DNA from: Oscarella lobularis
Lineage: Eukaryota > Porifera > Homoscleromorpha > Homosclerophorida > Oscarellidae
Assembly (NCBI RefSeq): GCF_947507565.1
Contig: NC_089175.1
Coordinates: 2,469,733 to 2,533,732, forward strand
Length of the DNA stretch: 64,000 nucleotides
Reading direction: 5' to 3'
Position numbers and translations under genes: made by a program
Shown: piece by piece, positions 14,481 through 26,367 of the stretch
Layout: every line of letters starts with the position of its first letter
How positions within the stretch are numbered: the stretch's first letter is position 1
Notes under the pieces: generated by a model
The model's input: only the letters and a program-made list of their open reading frames with translations
Database searches by the model: none
What the model was told of the DNA's origin: nothing

Positions 14481-14500
14481 TAATAAAATTATAGCATAAA

Positions 14501-17209
14501 TTATACTTCGTTTTGCTGTTCTGTTTTCTCGTCGTCTTTCGCCGGCTCTTTGTCTTTCTCTTCCTTCTCCCCTTCTTTGTCCTTCTCCCCCTCCGTTTCT
14601 TTGTCTCCCGGATTGCTATGGCTTTCCTCTTCGACGTATACGACGTCATCGGGGTCAGGTGGAGCGGGAAGAATTTCCTCTCCCGGACAGATGACGTCAA
14701 ATATGGATCTCGCCTAAACAAAGCGCTTCTTTTTTTAAAAAATTAAACAATCAATATTTATTGTACTTTGGTTATGGCCTGATGAAAACCCAGTTCGGCA
14801 TCCGGTTCTGACGTTGCTATGACGTTTGCCGGAAGACCGGTTTCATCTCTTAGTCTAATATCGGTCTGACTGAAAAACAATCTCCAGAAAACGCGAGGTT
14901 TATCTAGTGATAAGTATAAATAAATTAACTAATTAAATAGCCAGATTCACCTTCTTCTTCATCTGATCCAAAGAGTGCCTCAGCTGTTGTCAATAAAGTG
15001 TCCTTTGCTGACTGCGATTGATGTGAACTGCACGTCAAATGAACGACATCTAGACAATAACAATATTCGTGGCTATAAAAGCATCAAATTTCTCATCATA
15101 CGCATACGAGAATTTTTAGGACATGCAAAGCTCAGAGGGCCCAGCTCTAGAGCACGCACAACGCCGGGTATCGCGCTAACAGAAGGAGGCACAGTCAAAA
15201 GAGTCACCTAGGATAAAACATCATCAATAGTAAATCGACTCCCTGAAGAGATTAATTAATTAAACACTTTTTCATCATCGCAAGGCTTGATTGACTTATT
15301 CGTGACAAATATACCGCGAGACACCTTTCTAGGATTTGACTCCACTGAGAAAATTATCATCTATTAGGAGATTTCTCATTTACCTTACAGTCTCTGAGTG
15401 TATCCCTTCAATACCACCAATATAGGAAGGACCAGCCAATAGCCATCTGTAAAGAACATAGCGTATAAAGAAAGATCTGTGCAGTTTTCTCTTATTATTT
15501 ACTTTGCGTTGAGCCGTTTTCCCTCTGATACGATGCCTTGAAATCTAGATAGAGCAAATTACTTATACACGTATCCCCATCATCTAACCCTAACCTATTC
15601 TCAGAATCAATGATCAATTTATCAGCCGTCTTCTTCAGAATGTATATCCCTCCAAACACAGCACACAGTCTAAAAAATAAAAAAAAATCAGCTATGTTTC
15701 CACTCTCTAAAGGGACCAGTGCTACCGGCAAAAGGCTTGAGGCAGTTCAGCCGTCCCGTAGAGTGGCCACAAAAAGGGAGAATTTCCGTATCTTCCTATA
15801 GAGCGAAGGTACTCCCGTATGCTTGTCAGAGCCTTCGCGAAATTCAATTATATGAAATCGCAATTGAAGATATTCTACTCTTCTTACCTCCAAAGTTGTG
15901 GATTGCTCCGTTTTCATTGCCAATGCGTATAGAATGAAGTGCTGTAGATTGAGAGTGAGTTTCTTGAATTTGAGAAATTCGACAAACGGTTTGTCCTTGA
16001 AATCTAAATCCTCGCTAAAAAGAAAAAACTAAACGCGGGAATTTATCACCTACCTTCGTATTCATCCAAATGATCTTCAAAGTCCATGCAAAACGTCAGA
16101 AATTTCATAAGCATTCGCTTTTCAATTATATTGACGATTTGGCTATTGAATACGTCAGCTCTAGAGGATGGCACCTAGAAAAAATCAAAATAATTTTAAT
16201 TGGTCAATTATTTCCCTGCTTACGTCTCGAAGCATTCCATTCATGTGCGTCACAATTCGTGACACGGCGCGAAATTCCAGATAACGACTCACTTGCGAAG
16301 AAATCAGCAATTCGACCAATGAGCCACGACAGTAAAGAACCTGAAAAATAAATAAATAAATAAATAAAAAGTATAAGCAAGAAATTTTACCACAACCTAC
16401 TTTCGGAAAAAGATCTATATTGAAGTGTCTCCAATCTTCTTTGAGTTTGGTCCAAGTAGCCTTGCACCGAAGAAAAATGCATCAGTTGATTCTAATACAT
16501 ACAGTACACAATACTTACGGCATCTTTTGTTTCTCTTCCTCTTTCTTCTCCTTCTTCTTCATTTTTCAAAGTTTCCGTCGTATCAGCAACTGCACTTTCA
16601 TTTTCCTCGTTCACCGTTTCTTCTTCCGTCTCGTGTTTGATTTCAGTATTAGCTTGACTAATAAACAAAAGTTCTAAGTATAGAACTTTTATTTATAGAG
16701 TAAATACGTACCTCCTATCTGTCTCTGTCTCTGGCACTAGAATTTCCTCTACATCTAAATCTGATACGGTAACCAATGGCTTTGACATGGACAGCAGTCG
16801 TTCTCCATCTTTCAACAAATCCGAATAGTCACGTTCATCTGGAGCACTATCCTAGTAAAATATATAAATTAATTAATTAATTAATAGAATTGCTGTGGGT
16901 ACTGAGTTTCCAGATGATTTCACTGATGCAATCCATTCTTCCAGATCTTTCCAATTGAAAACGGCCCAATTTCCGCCGTAGTATCCATTGCTAAGAGTAG
17001 GCATATTCAATTGCACTGTCGTAAATGAGGTGAGTCCGCCCACCTGTCCAAATGAAGGACTTTTCGGCCCGAACGAGCCAAAGCCGCGGCGACAATCGCT
17101 TCCACAAGGCCTAAATTAATCACTATCAAAAATATCTAAGAAAATATTGGCTGCTTTCACCTGTTCCGAGCACAATGCTGTCGTATTCGTCGGGAAGATC
17201 GTCGCCCAT
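14501..17209 (-). CDS. CHM: Rab escort protein REP/CHM (about 15 exons)
   Basis: Presents newly made Rab GTPases to geranylgeranyl transferase II. Exon 1 (17161-17209) gives [17 protein letters not shown], the GDI/REP dinucleotide-fold start. Later exons give [33 protein letters not shown], an acidic insert (16515-16660) typical of REP but not [67 protein letters not shown] and [13 protein letters not shown]. The C-terminus has [19 protein letters not shown], then a Glu/Lys-rich tail ending NEV. Exon borders near 15050-15130 are uncertain. It is the only REP seen and overlaps SRA1 at the 3' side. Confidence 0.92.
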
Positions 17210-17395
17210 TTCGAAACCGACTTCTATTTTACAAGTACACACTTATATAAGCACATCCACGTCGCGTTCGTTCTTCATTTACATCGCAGTTCGAAATGAG
17301 AACGGAAAAACGTTAGTTGCTTTATCCGGGACGTCTATCTATAACGTCACGTGCGGGTTATAAGAAGCATTTCATTCATTCACAGCTTAAAATCG

Positions 17396-19540
17396 CTATC
17401 TACGCTTGCGTACGTCTCGAAGTTCAAACGGCGGAGGCTTGAGCGACACCTTGCGCCGACGGCATCGACAAAGGAACTCTCTCTCGCACCATTTGCTCGA
17501 CGATGGGGCAAATCTTGGAGAAAGGGGGCCTTTGAAGAGGATCGAACGAAAAGCAGAGACTCATGAGTCGAGAAATCTGCTTAGAAACGGTCCTCGGAAT
17601 CTCCAGCCCGATCCCCTCGCGAGCAACCTAAAAAATAAACAAATATTTAATCAATAAAAAAAATAAAGATTGTTGCTACTCACTCTCATTCCAACTTGCG
17701 CTGGGTGAAGCCCTTCAAACGGCAATTTCCCAGTCGCAAGTTCGAAAAGAATAACGGCGTAGTTCCAAACGTTAGTCATTTTCATATTCAAATTCTTCTG
17801 CTTGTATCCTTGCCTCAAAACTATCAGAAAAAAAAAGAGATATAGACATAGAGGAGGTTTAGAGGTCTCCCTTACTCTCAGGTGGCAACCACTGGGGATA
17901 ATGGGTCTTATGGGTTTGCACGACGCACCACTTGGCGTCGCCCAAATTGATACGAGCCAGAAAATCGTCCTCAATCTAAACACCACTTTATAATAAAAAA
18001 GGGAGAGGGGTCCCTTTGATTCCTAATAGACCATGATGTGATGACTTCGGAGCAAGAAGCTTGGCTTGCTTAGCTCAAGCGAATGCAAATAGGTGATTGC
18101 CTTTGCGATGTCGTATGCCCACTCAAGCCGATGGTTCTCAGTGAACGAGATCCCTTTAGCAAAAAGTCCCTAAGTATATGATGTGTATAGATATCTCGTC
18201 TTTTTACCTGCACTTTCCGTGTGTAGCACGTTGAATAAGGATCCGTGAGATATGTACTGGCTTACGACGGCGAGAATAGGCGGCTCCACGACGGCGCCAA
18301 GAACGGGAAGAATATTCGGATGCGAAAAGATTCTATAGATGAAAACAAATAAATAAAATCAATCAATGCATTTTTTCTCATTACCTGCATTTCATGAATT
18401 CGTCTCTGAACGTGTCCACCGTCTGTTTTGATAAATTTCCAGTGATTTTTAGTTTCTTGGCGACGACAGTGTGTCCAGTCCAAATTCCCTTCCACAACTA
18501 ATAATAACAATGATTGCCACGTGATTATTATATTTATTATGTGTCATTGCCTCTCCTGTGGATGTGTCTGACAATTTGATCGACAGTGTCAGAGATGACA
18601 TTGAAATGTCGGCGTCTCGAGACTTGAAATCGCTATCTAAAAAATAAAACCCATCTAATAAAATCGAATTCAAAAAATAATCAATAATAAACTTACCCGC
18701 CTTGCTTTTATGAGTCGATGAACTGGCTAAAAATGCAAGCAATATATTCAAATGAAAAAACAAGAAACATATCTCACTGAACCTCTGTAGGGTATCGTTT
18801 CAATTTCCTGACCCATCCTCGAAGCCTTATCTACAAAAAAACACCCTCAAAAACTCAACACTCTCTCCAAAAAAGATTTACCAACGAGCCTTCTAGCAAG
18901 CATTCTCTTCGCCTTATTCAACGGCGTTTGACCGTCTTTATTCGCCTGAGCGACGGGTGCACCCCGATCCATCAATTCCTAGAAGAAAAATAATGGAATT
19001 AGCAAAATTAGTTAATTAGCGTCCACAATAATAGTAGTCCAACTTCCGCCACTTCGCCGTAATTCCAAAAACACGCATAGTGAAGCGGCGAATTGCCGTG
19101 TTCGTTCAATCCCCTCACGCTCGCCCTGTTCCGAATCAACTAGAGCAGAAAGAACGAAGGGAGGAGGGGTCCCCTTATAGAATAGAAGAAAAAAACGCGC
19201 GGGTCCCCCCTTCCCTTCCCTTCCCTTACGATTTTAGCGATATTCAAATAACCGTGCGCCGATGCGAGATGAAGAGCCGAATCGCCGCCCATGTTGACGA
19301 TGTCGACGCGAGCGCCGCGCGCGATCAGCATTTCGGCGATCGTTTCGCGGCCCTGTCGCGACGCCCAATGGAGCGGAGTGAATCCGTGTTCGTCTCTACG
19401 GTCGGATGGTCGCGAGCGCGAGTCGGTTTTCGAGGCGCTGCGACGTCTTACGTGCAATTCGGATCGTTTTCCGTCGAGTAGAGCCATTTGCGAACGGCGT
19501 CGACGCTTCCTTGACGAACGCAATAGAAAATGTCGTCCAT
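17396..19540 (-). CDS. ILK: Integrin-linked pseudokinase ILK (about 11 exons), left unit
   Basis: Focal-adhesion scaffold of the ILK-PINCH-parvin complex. The start at 19540 gives MDDIFYCVRQGS (human MDDIFTQCREGN). Ankyrin repeats follow (HGFTPLHWASRQGR, EMLIARGAR, DSALHLASAHGYLNI, HGNSPLHYACFWNY), then the PIP-binding linker (KASRMGQEIETIPY) and the kinase-like domain: ELWKGIWTGHTVVAKKLKI, IFSHPNILPVLGAV, IEDDFLARINLGDAKW, WNYAVILFELATGKLPFEG and a C-lobe ending VRKRR. Like human ILK it has GDAK in place of DFG and no HRD catalytic loop, so it should be a pseudokinase. One intron (18498-18550) seems to have a GC donor. A deleted duplicate lies at 22865-23436. Confidence 0.93.
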
Positions 19541-19988
19541 TATCGTGCGAGGTTAGCGTGCGCTGTGAGAGCGAAAAAAATTACTACGCCCCTCAATTCT
19601 TTATGAGGGCTTTGCTCCCAAAGCGAAAATCGGCAACAAAACGACACCTCTTGCATACCTACGCATTCGACGTCATTGATTAATTAAAATTCCTAATTGC
19701 AATTGGTCACGTGCAACGATCCCCATTTCATTGTTGTTCCCCCTGCGTTTCCCCTGGTTCTATAGCCTAATTTCGCTAATCCTGAACGTCAAAAATTGTG
19801 CATTCCAGTTCCAAACCCAAAAACCAATGAAATCTCAATACTTGTTTTGGTTACAAGGGACTCTTGTGGGGATTTTCCCCGAACCGTGCGCCCACCTTAC
19901 ATAAATATTCGTTTTCCCCGGACCACCCTCATTCTTCGCACAGCCGCCGCCGTCGTCGTTCTTACTCGTCGCCTCTACTGTTGTCCAA
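19541..19988. promoter_or_regulatory. Shared 5' region of ILK and CARD-Kelch A
   Basis: A 448-bp divergent spacer repeated almost unchanged at 23437-23901 and, for its CARD-Kelch-proximal half, at 55660-55951. Conserved marks in all three are GGTCACGTGCAACGATCCCC or close variants (an E-box), GGGACTCTTGTGGGGATTTT just upstream, and CCTTACATAAATATTCG about 90 bp before the start, which may act as a TATA-like element. Conservation across the copies suggests common regulation; the GGGGATTTTCCCC palindrome resembles an NF-kappaB-type site. Confidence 0.55.
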
Positions 19989-21312
19989 ATGTCTTCCCTA
20001 ATCGACAAACGATGGGAATCGATTGTCCGAGATCAATTCGACGATCTCGTTCAAGTTCTCGATCCTTACTCTTTCCTCGATCGTCTCTTTCGCAAGAAAC
20101 TCGTCAACAAAGAAGAATATTCCCGTCTTCGCTCGATGCCGTCGAGAGAAGAGAAATCTCGCGCGCTACTCAGCGATATTTTGCCGCGAAAGGGAAAGAA
20201 ATCTTACGATCAATTTGTGACGATTCTACGAGAGACTGAAGGACAGGAAGATGTCGCCGAGGCGCTAGGTGAGCGATTTCAATGACGTGATTTTCGTGAT
20301 TGATCTTGCAAAAATTCTCAGGAGAAAGACGCGGAAGATCGCCTGCGACGGGAGAAGAGGAGAGGAAAGAGTTGAAGAGAAATCTTGCAGAATCGGAGAA
20401 GAAGCGTGCGAAATCGGAATTGACTAATATTGGATTAAGAAATAAGGTTATTTTATATGGTTGATATAAATAGGATTGAGAATTGGATATTTTTAGATTG
20501 GACGATGGAATGGGGGTCATCTCAAATGGAAACAATTCGAACCAAACATGCCCATTTATTGGTGTTTGCCACTTGGATGTGTGGCTGAAATCAATGGAAT
20601 GATACATGTTGGTTGGGAGAATAGAATGTTTCAGTTGAAGGAGGGAGCGTGGAAGGGAGAGAAGCATGACCTGGGTTTTCTCATAGGGAGTGTCTTTGAA
20701 TGTGAAGGGAAAGGATATGTCATGGAGGGGGGCGGGGACACTGTGGACGAATGCAAGAGAATTTATGAATGGAAAAGTGAAACGAGAGATTTGGAATTAT
20801 TAACTGAAATACCACATGAATATCAACTCATCAACAGATCAGCAATTGGACACAATGGGAGCATTTATCTTGTGGGAGGGAAATGGGGGAGTGATCGAGT
20901 TGATTGTTTTGATATTAATAAGAGAGAATGGGAACCAATAAAGAAAATGAAGAATGAACGGATTTGGTGTTCATTGGCTGTGATTGATGATAAAATGTTT
21001 GTTGGAGGAGGGTTGTGGGCGGAGAATTCAGTTGAATGTTTTTTGATGAAGGAACAAAAGTGGATTGATATCAATCCAACTACAAAGTACTTGTGTCAAT
21101 TGTCCTCATTGAATGGAAAACTTGTCGCAACAGGAGGAGGAGGATGTAGCAATTGTGTTGAATTGTATGATGAATTATCCGGGGATTGGCTTCCATTGCC
21201 ATCAATGAGTGAGGGACGATTTGATCATGGTGCATGTGAAACAAAAGACAATCAATTAGTTGTAGTGGGGGGAGAGGGTGCACTGAACTCACTTGAATGT
21301 TTGAAATTGTAG
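19989..21312 (+). CDS. CARD-coiled-coil-Kelch protein A (406 aa, 3 exons)
   Basis: Putative innate signalling receptor; function inferred from architecture only. Exon 1 (19989-20268) encodes a death-fold CARD of about 93 residues: IVRDQFDDLVQVLDPYSFLD, EEYSRLRSMPSREEKSRALL, DILPRKGKKSYDQFVTILRE. Exon 2 (20322-20446) is a short charged helix, ESEKKRAKSELTN. Exon 3 (20497-21312) encodes a beta-propeller of about six Kelch blades, each with a Gly-Gly or near variant (YLVGGKWGSDRVDCFD, MFVGGGLWAENSVECF, LVATGGGGCSNCVELYDE, LVVVGGEGALNSLECLKL); the first strand segment probably closes the ring. Exon 3 is A/G-rich with AT-ending codons, unlike the GC-ending codons of exon 1 and most neighbours. I do not know this architecture from characterised proteins. 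Two paralogues are at 23902 and 55952. Confidence 0.88.
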
Positions 21313-21705
21313 TTGTGCTTTTGAGATCCAATTAAAATATCACGTGACCATTCCATTCTTGTTTCTCCGTTGCTTAGAAGACCGGCGAATCACTCCAATT
21401 TTACCGCCGCTGCTCTTTGACTCGTTCTCTTTCCACCGAAAAGAATTCAAATATTTCACGTCGCGGAAAAACAGCGCCGGCGAACCGACGAAAAACAGAG
21501 ACGATATTGTGTAAATCCTATACCAATTCTAATATGCAAGAATTTACTTATCGAGCGTAAATCGTCGATGGAAATTTCAGCTGATTCTCTTTGGCCGCCG
21601 AACGAATACTTAAGCGCGCGCTACAATCCGAATCCCGGATGTAACATTAATTGAAAAGATGACGCCATTTGCCTTACACTTACACGAATAGTTTAATATT
21701 ATTAA

Positions 21706-22810
21706 TTATTTTGAAATCTTTTTTGGAACGTAGTCCTCATCCGAATCATTATCATTAAATTTAGAACCTTTCTCTTTTTCATCTGAACGACCAGCCGTTG
21801 CAGAAGTCGTTGAAGAAGTAGCAGCTTCTCTCTGTCGTTTCTACAACAATGCAACGTCACGTGCTGTATTACCTTTCCCTCTCAATCTCACAAACCTTTC
21901 CAGCACGCAACCAATATGCCCGATTTCTTATTTCTTGACGTCGCGAAAGAACAGAAGACTTTTCATCAGTTTGGCTCTAAAAACTCCGTTTGTCACAAAC
22001 ACAGGGTTTCCTTGGATTAGAACGCACAGAGTCGTCGTTGTCAGAGAACTCGCTGTCGCTCTCATCATCTTCTTTCACATGCAAACGTTTCTCCTTTTCC
22101 TAGAAAAACAAAATCACCGTTAAAATAAAGATTAATTAATTAATTAATTTATTGATTATACGTCTTCGAGTGTTTCAGCTGTCTTTGAATGTTCTCTAAC
22201 CAACCTAAATCAAAGAACGTCGAATTTTGACACTATTCAACAGGCAGAATATAATAGCCGAACTTCTCTACGTCAGCTGGAAGACTCGCATTTGCAACGG
22301 AAAGAGCTGGAGTGAGATGAGTGCGACCATCAAGAAGAAACGCCTCTTTCGCTTTCTCGTACTCGTCTCCACACAAGGGCAACGACTACAAAAAATATTC
22401 TACGTCACAAATGCATTATTTATATTGAGACCATCATGCCTTTAGAAGAGGATTTATAATTGCATCGGCTATATTGTGATCCGTACACAAAATTGAGGTC
22501 AGCGTATCGCGATTGACGATTCCAGATGAAGGGATTTGACTTCCCAGTGTCAACTGACGGAAAAAAAGTCATCACTAAAAAATTAATAATAACAAATAAT
22601 TTTCTGACCTCAAAAGGCGTGAAGGTGTAATAATAAGCTCGTTTCAAGTGCAAAACTCTCAGAACGTATTCGACGTCATAGTGCTAAAATAAATGCAAAT
22701 AATTATTTAAAGGTATGCAGGATTAGTTATCGCTGACCGTTTCTGCGTGCATTCGGTCTCGAAAAGAAGTCTAAGACACTCAGTGATTCTAATCTACACA
22801 TTGATTTAAC
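21706..22810 (-). pseudogene. SNAPC1 3' fragment, left unit
   Basis: Matches the last exons of intact SNAPC1 (26368-27420) almost base for base: EYVLRVLHLKRAYYYTFTPF, the acidic EKEKRLHVKEDDESDSEF exon and the C-terminal DEDYVPKKISK-stop. The 5' exons encoding the conserved N-terminal domain are absent because the duplication breakpoint falls near 22850. No start or promoter is left, so it is a truncated copy. Confidence 0.85.
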
Positions 22811-22861
22811 CCCTATTTATTACAGACTGTTTTTCATTTAATTACTTGGACAAAGGAAGCC

Positions 22862-23436
22862 TTTGACAAACGAAAAGCTGAGACTCGTGAGTCGAGAAAT
22901 CTGCTTCGAAACGCTCCTCGGAATCTCCAGCCCGATTCCCTCGCGAGCAACCTAAAAAATAAACAAATATTTAATCAATAAAAGATACTGATTGTTGCAA
23001 CTCACTCTCCATTCCAACTTGCGCCGGGTGAAGCCCTTCAAAAGGTAATTTCCCAGTCGCAAGTTCGAAAAGAATAACGGTGTAGTTCCAAACGTTAGTC
23101 ATTTTCATATTCGAATTCTTCTGCTTGTATCCTTGCCTCAAAACTATGACATAGAGGAGGTTTAGGGGTCTCCCTTACTCTCGGGTGGCCTCCACTGGGG
23201 ATAATGGGTCTTATGGGTCTGCACAACGCACCACTTGGCGTCTCCCAAATTGATACGAGCCAGAAAATCGTCCTCAATCTAAACACCATTTTATAATACT
23301 TATAGGGGGTCGCGCGAGTCGGTTTTTGGGTCGCTGTGACGTCTTACGTGCAATTCGGATCGCTTTCGGTCGAGTAGAGCCATTTGCGAACGGCGTCGAC
23401 GCTTCCTTGACGAACGCAATAGAAAATGTCGTCCAT
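22862..23436 (-). pseudogene. ILK remnant, right unit (internal exons deleted)
   Basis: Contains ILK exon 1 (start at 23436, MDDIFYCVRQGS...) and the beginning of intron 1, then jumps to the exon IEDDFLARINLGDAKW and the following C-lobe exon parts, ending inside the last exon (EIPRSVSKQISRL) near 22865. Ankyrin repeats 2-4 and the kinase N-lobe are missing, and the 3' end is cut by the duplication breakpoint. It cannot encode ILK, but its promoter may still serve CARD-Kelch B. Confidence 0.85.
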
Positions 23437-23901
23437 TATCGTGCGAGGTTAGCGTGCGCTGTGGGAGCGAAAAAAATTCAGGAAAAAAGACGACGCCCCT
23501 CAATTCTTTATGAGGGCTTTGCTGCCAAAGCCAAAATCGGCTCGTGAGCCAACAAAACGACACCTCTTGCACACCTACGCATTCGACGTCATTGATTAAT
23601 TAAAATTCCTAATTGCAATTGGTCACGTGCAACGATCCCCATCTCATTGTTGTTCTCCCTGCGTTTCCCCTGGTTCTATGGCCTAATTTCGCTAATCATG
23701 AACGTCAAAAATTGTGCATTTCAGTTCCAAACCCAAAAACCAATGTAATCTCAAGAGTTTTTGTTACAAGGGACTCTTGTGGGGATTTTCCCCGAACCGT
23801 GCGCCCACCTTACATAAATATTCGTTTTCCCCGGACCACCCTCATTCTTCGCACAGCCGCCGCCGCCGTCGTTCTTACTCGCCGCCTCTACTCTTGTCCA
23901 A

Positions 23902-25163
23902 ATGTCTTCACTAATCGACAAACGATGGGAATCGATTGTCCGAGATCAATTCGACGATCTCGTCCGAGCTCTCGATCCCGACTCTTTCCTCGATCGTCTC
24001 TTTCGCACGAAACTCGTCACCAAAGAGGAATATTCTCGCGCTCGCTCGATGACGTCGAGAGAAGAGAAATCTCGCGCGCTACTCAGCGATATTTTGCCGC
24101 GAAAGGGAAAGAAATCTTACGATCAATTTGTGACGATTGTGCGAGAGACCGAAGGACAGAAAGATGTCGCCGAGGTGCTTGGTAAGCGAACGGGGAACGA
24201 AGAAGCGATTTTCGTGATTAATTTTTGGAAATTGTCAGGAAGAGAGACAAGATCGTCGGCGGCGGGAGAAGAGGAGAATAAACAATTGAAGCGGAAGGTT
24301 GCCGAACTGGAGAAGAAGCGTGCGAAATCGGAATTGACTAATATTGGATTAAGAAATAAGGTTATTTTATGTGGTTGATATCAATAGGATTGAGAATTGG
24401 ATATTTTTAGATTGGACGATGGGATGGGGGTCATCTCAAATGGAAACAATTCGAACCAAACATGCCCATTGATTGGTGTTGGCCATTTGGATGTGTGGCT
24501 GAAATCAATGGAACGATACATGTTGGTTGGAGGAAGAGAATGTTTCAGTTGAAGGAGGGAGCGTGGAAGGGAGAGAAGCATGACCTGGGTATTCTCATAG
24601 GGAGTGTCTTTGAATGTGAAGGGAAAGGATATGTCATGGAGGGGGGCGGTTTCCATGGAGAATGCAAGAGAATTTATGAATGGAAAAGTGAAACGAGAGA
24701 TTTGGAATTATTAACTGAAATACCACATGAATATCAACTCGATCACAGATCAGCAATTGGACACAATGGGAACATTTATCTTGTGGGAGGGTGGAGGAGT
24801 GATCGAGTTGATTGTTTTGATATTAAAAAGGGAGAATGGGAACCAATAAAGAAAATGAAGAATGGACGGTATGAGTGTTCATTGGCTGTGATTGATGATA
24901 AAATGTTTGTTGGAGGAGGAGAGGGGGCGGGGAATTCAGTTGAATGTTTTTTGATGAAGGAACAAAAGTGGATTGATATCAATCCAACTACAAATTACGA
25001 GTGTCAATTGTCCTCATGGAATGGAAAACTTGTCGCAACAGGAGGAGATTGGAAGAGCAATTGTGTTGAATTGTATGATGAATTATCCGGGGATTGGCTT
25101 CCATTGCCATCAATGAAGGCAGGACGGAGTTTCAAATGCGCATGTACGAGTACTAGTGCGTAA
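23902..25163 (+). pseudogene. CARD-coiled-coil-Kelch B, broken by an insertion
   Basis: Exons 23902-24181 (CARD), 24239-24360 (short coiled coil) and 24411-25125 (Kelch) match copy A closely. In the last blade the reading frame runs into an inserted element at about 25125-25862, giving about 17 foreign residues and a stop at 25163. The lost last blade resumes at 25863 and would end at 25976. The 384-residue product lacks the closing blade, so the propeller is probably unstable, although CARD and coiled coil are intact. It could be a pseudogene or a truncated regulator. Confidence 0.8.
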
Positions 25164-25862
25164 CAATGGGCGGAGAGCCAATGACGTAGCCCTTTTCGCG
25201 CACGCGCCTTAAATCAGCCAATGAAGTAAACATTTATCGTTCTATCGAGACCCCGTGAAAGAAAAATGGCTCGGCTAAGATGAGTTCGAATTGGCTAAGC
25301 TTGAGATTTGGCAGATCGAAGCTTCAATGAATAAGCTTTGATTTTAGCCCTGACGTATTTTTAGTTGAGGGGGGACGTCATTCGAGAAAAAGCGGTTTGA
25401 AAGTTTTAGGACCGCTGAACGCACTAGGAACCGCACGTTTTCTCTATAAATAGCTTCAAAAATTTAAAAAATCGTAGGGATTTGTAAATGCGCTCGAAAA
25501 TGGGCTGAATCGTGCCTCAATCGCGCCTAACGACCCACGATGTTTCGAATTTTGCCGAAATATGTTAGGTAAAAACAGCGTCTTTTTAGCTTCAAAGCCA
25601 AAGAATACTGCCTTTTATTTATACTACTGGCGTTTTCGGAAAGCTCGGCGACAAAAATGGGAAGTTGTAGACGATACTATTTGTAAGAGGGTCCCCGCCC
25701 GATGCGCTTTCGTTTCAGTGAAGCAATGCCATATTTGAGCATTTTCGCCAAAGAAAATGCGCTTGCCAGAGGCTAGATAAGGTAAATTCAGCGCTTTCGG
25801 AGAACATTCGAAGGCGGGGAGTAACCCTAACTACGACGCATGCGTGTTTGAAACTCCGTCCT
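25125..25862. mobile_element. Non-autonomous inverted-repeat element inside CARD-Kelch B
   Basis: About 735 bp with no protein-like frame. Terminal inverted repeats are CAGGACGGAGTTTCAAA followed by a CGCATG-rich stretch at the left, and the complement at the right (...TTTGAAACTCCGTCCTG). It is flanked by a duplicated CCATCAATGA (at 25111-25121 and right after 25862); the uninterrupted paralogues have this sequence once. A target duplication of about 10 bp and simple inverted ends suggest a Mutator-like or similar DNA-transposon derivative. The few bases between the left target copy and the inverted repeat (AGG) leave the exact border open. Confidence 0.75.
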
Positions 25863-25979
25863 GCCATCAATGAATGAGGGACGATTTGATCATGGTGCAT
25901 GTGAAACAAAAGACAATCAATTAGTTGTAGTGGGGGGATGGGGTGCAAAGAACTCACTTGAATGTTTGAAATTGTAATT
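25863..25979 (+). pseudogene. 3' end of CARD-Kelch B beyond the insertion
   Basis: Encodes the last Kelch blade (MNEGRFDHGACETKDNQ..., GGWGAKNSLECLKL-stop) in the same form as copies A and C. It is separated from the rest of the gene by the 735-bp element, and the frame is interrupted. Confidence 0.8.
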
Positions 25980-26367
25980 GTGCTTTTGAGATCCAATTAA
26001 AATATCACGTGACCATTCCATTCTTGTTTCTCCGTTACTTAGAAGACCGAAGAATCACTCCAATTTCACCGCCGCTGCTCTTTGACTCGTTCTCTTTCCA
26101 CCGAAAAGAATTCAAATATTTCACGTCGCGGAAAAACAGCGCCGGCGAACCGACGAAAAACAGAGACGATATTGTGTAAATCCTATACCAATTCTAATGT
26201 GCAAGAATTTACTTATTGAGCGTAAATCGTCGATGGAAATTCAGCTGATTCTTTGGCCGCCGAACGAATAATTAAGCGCGCGCTACAATCCGAATCCCGG
26301 ATGTATTATTAATTGAAAAGATGACGCCATTTGCCTTACACTTACACGAATAGTTTAATATTATTAA

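Noticed and set aside
17396-19540. Active protein kinase
   Set aside because: HRD and DFG motifs are absent and ankyrin repeats plus sequence matches identify ILK, a pseudokinase.
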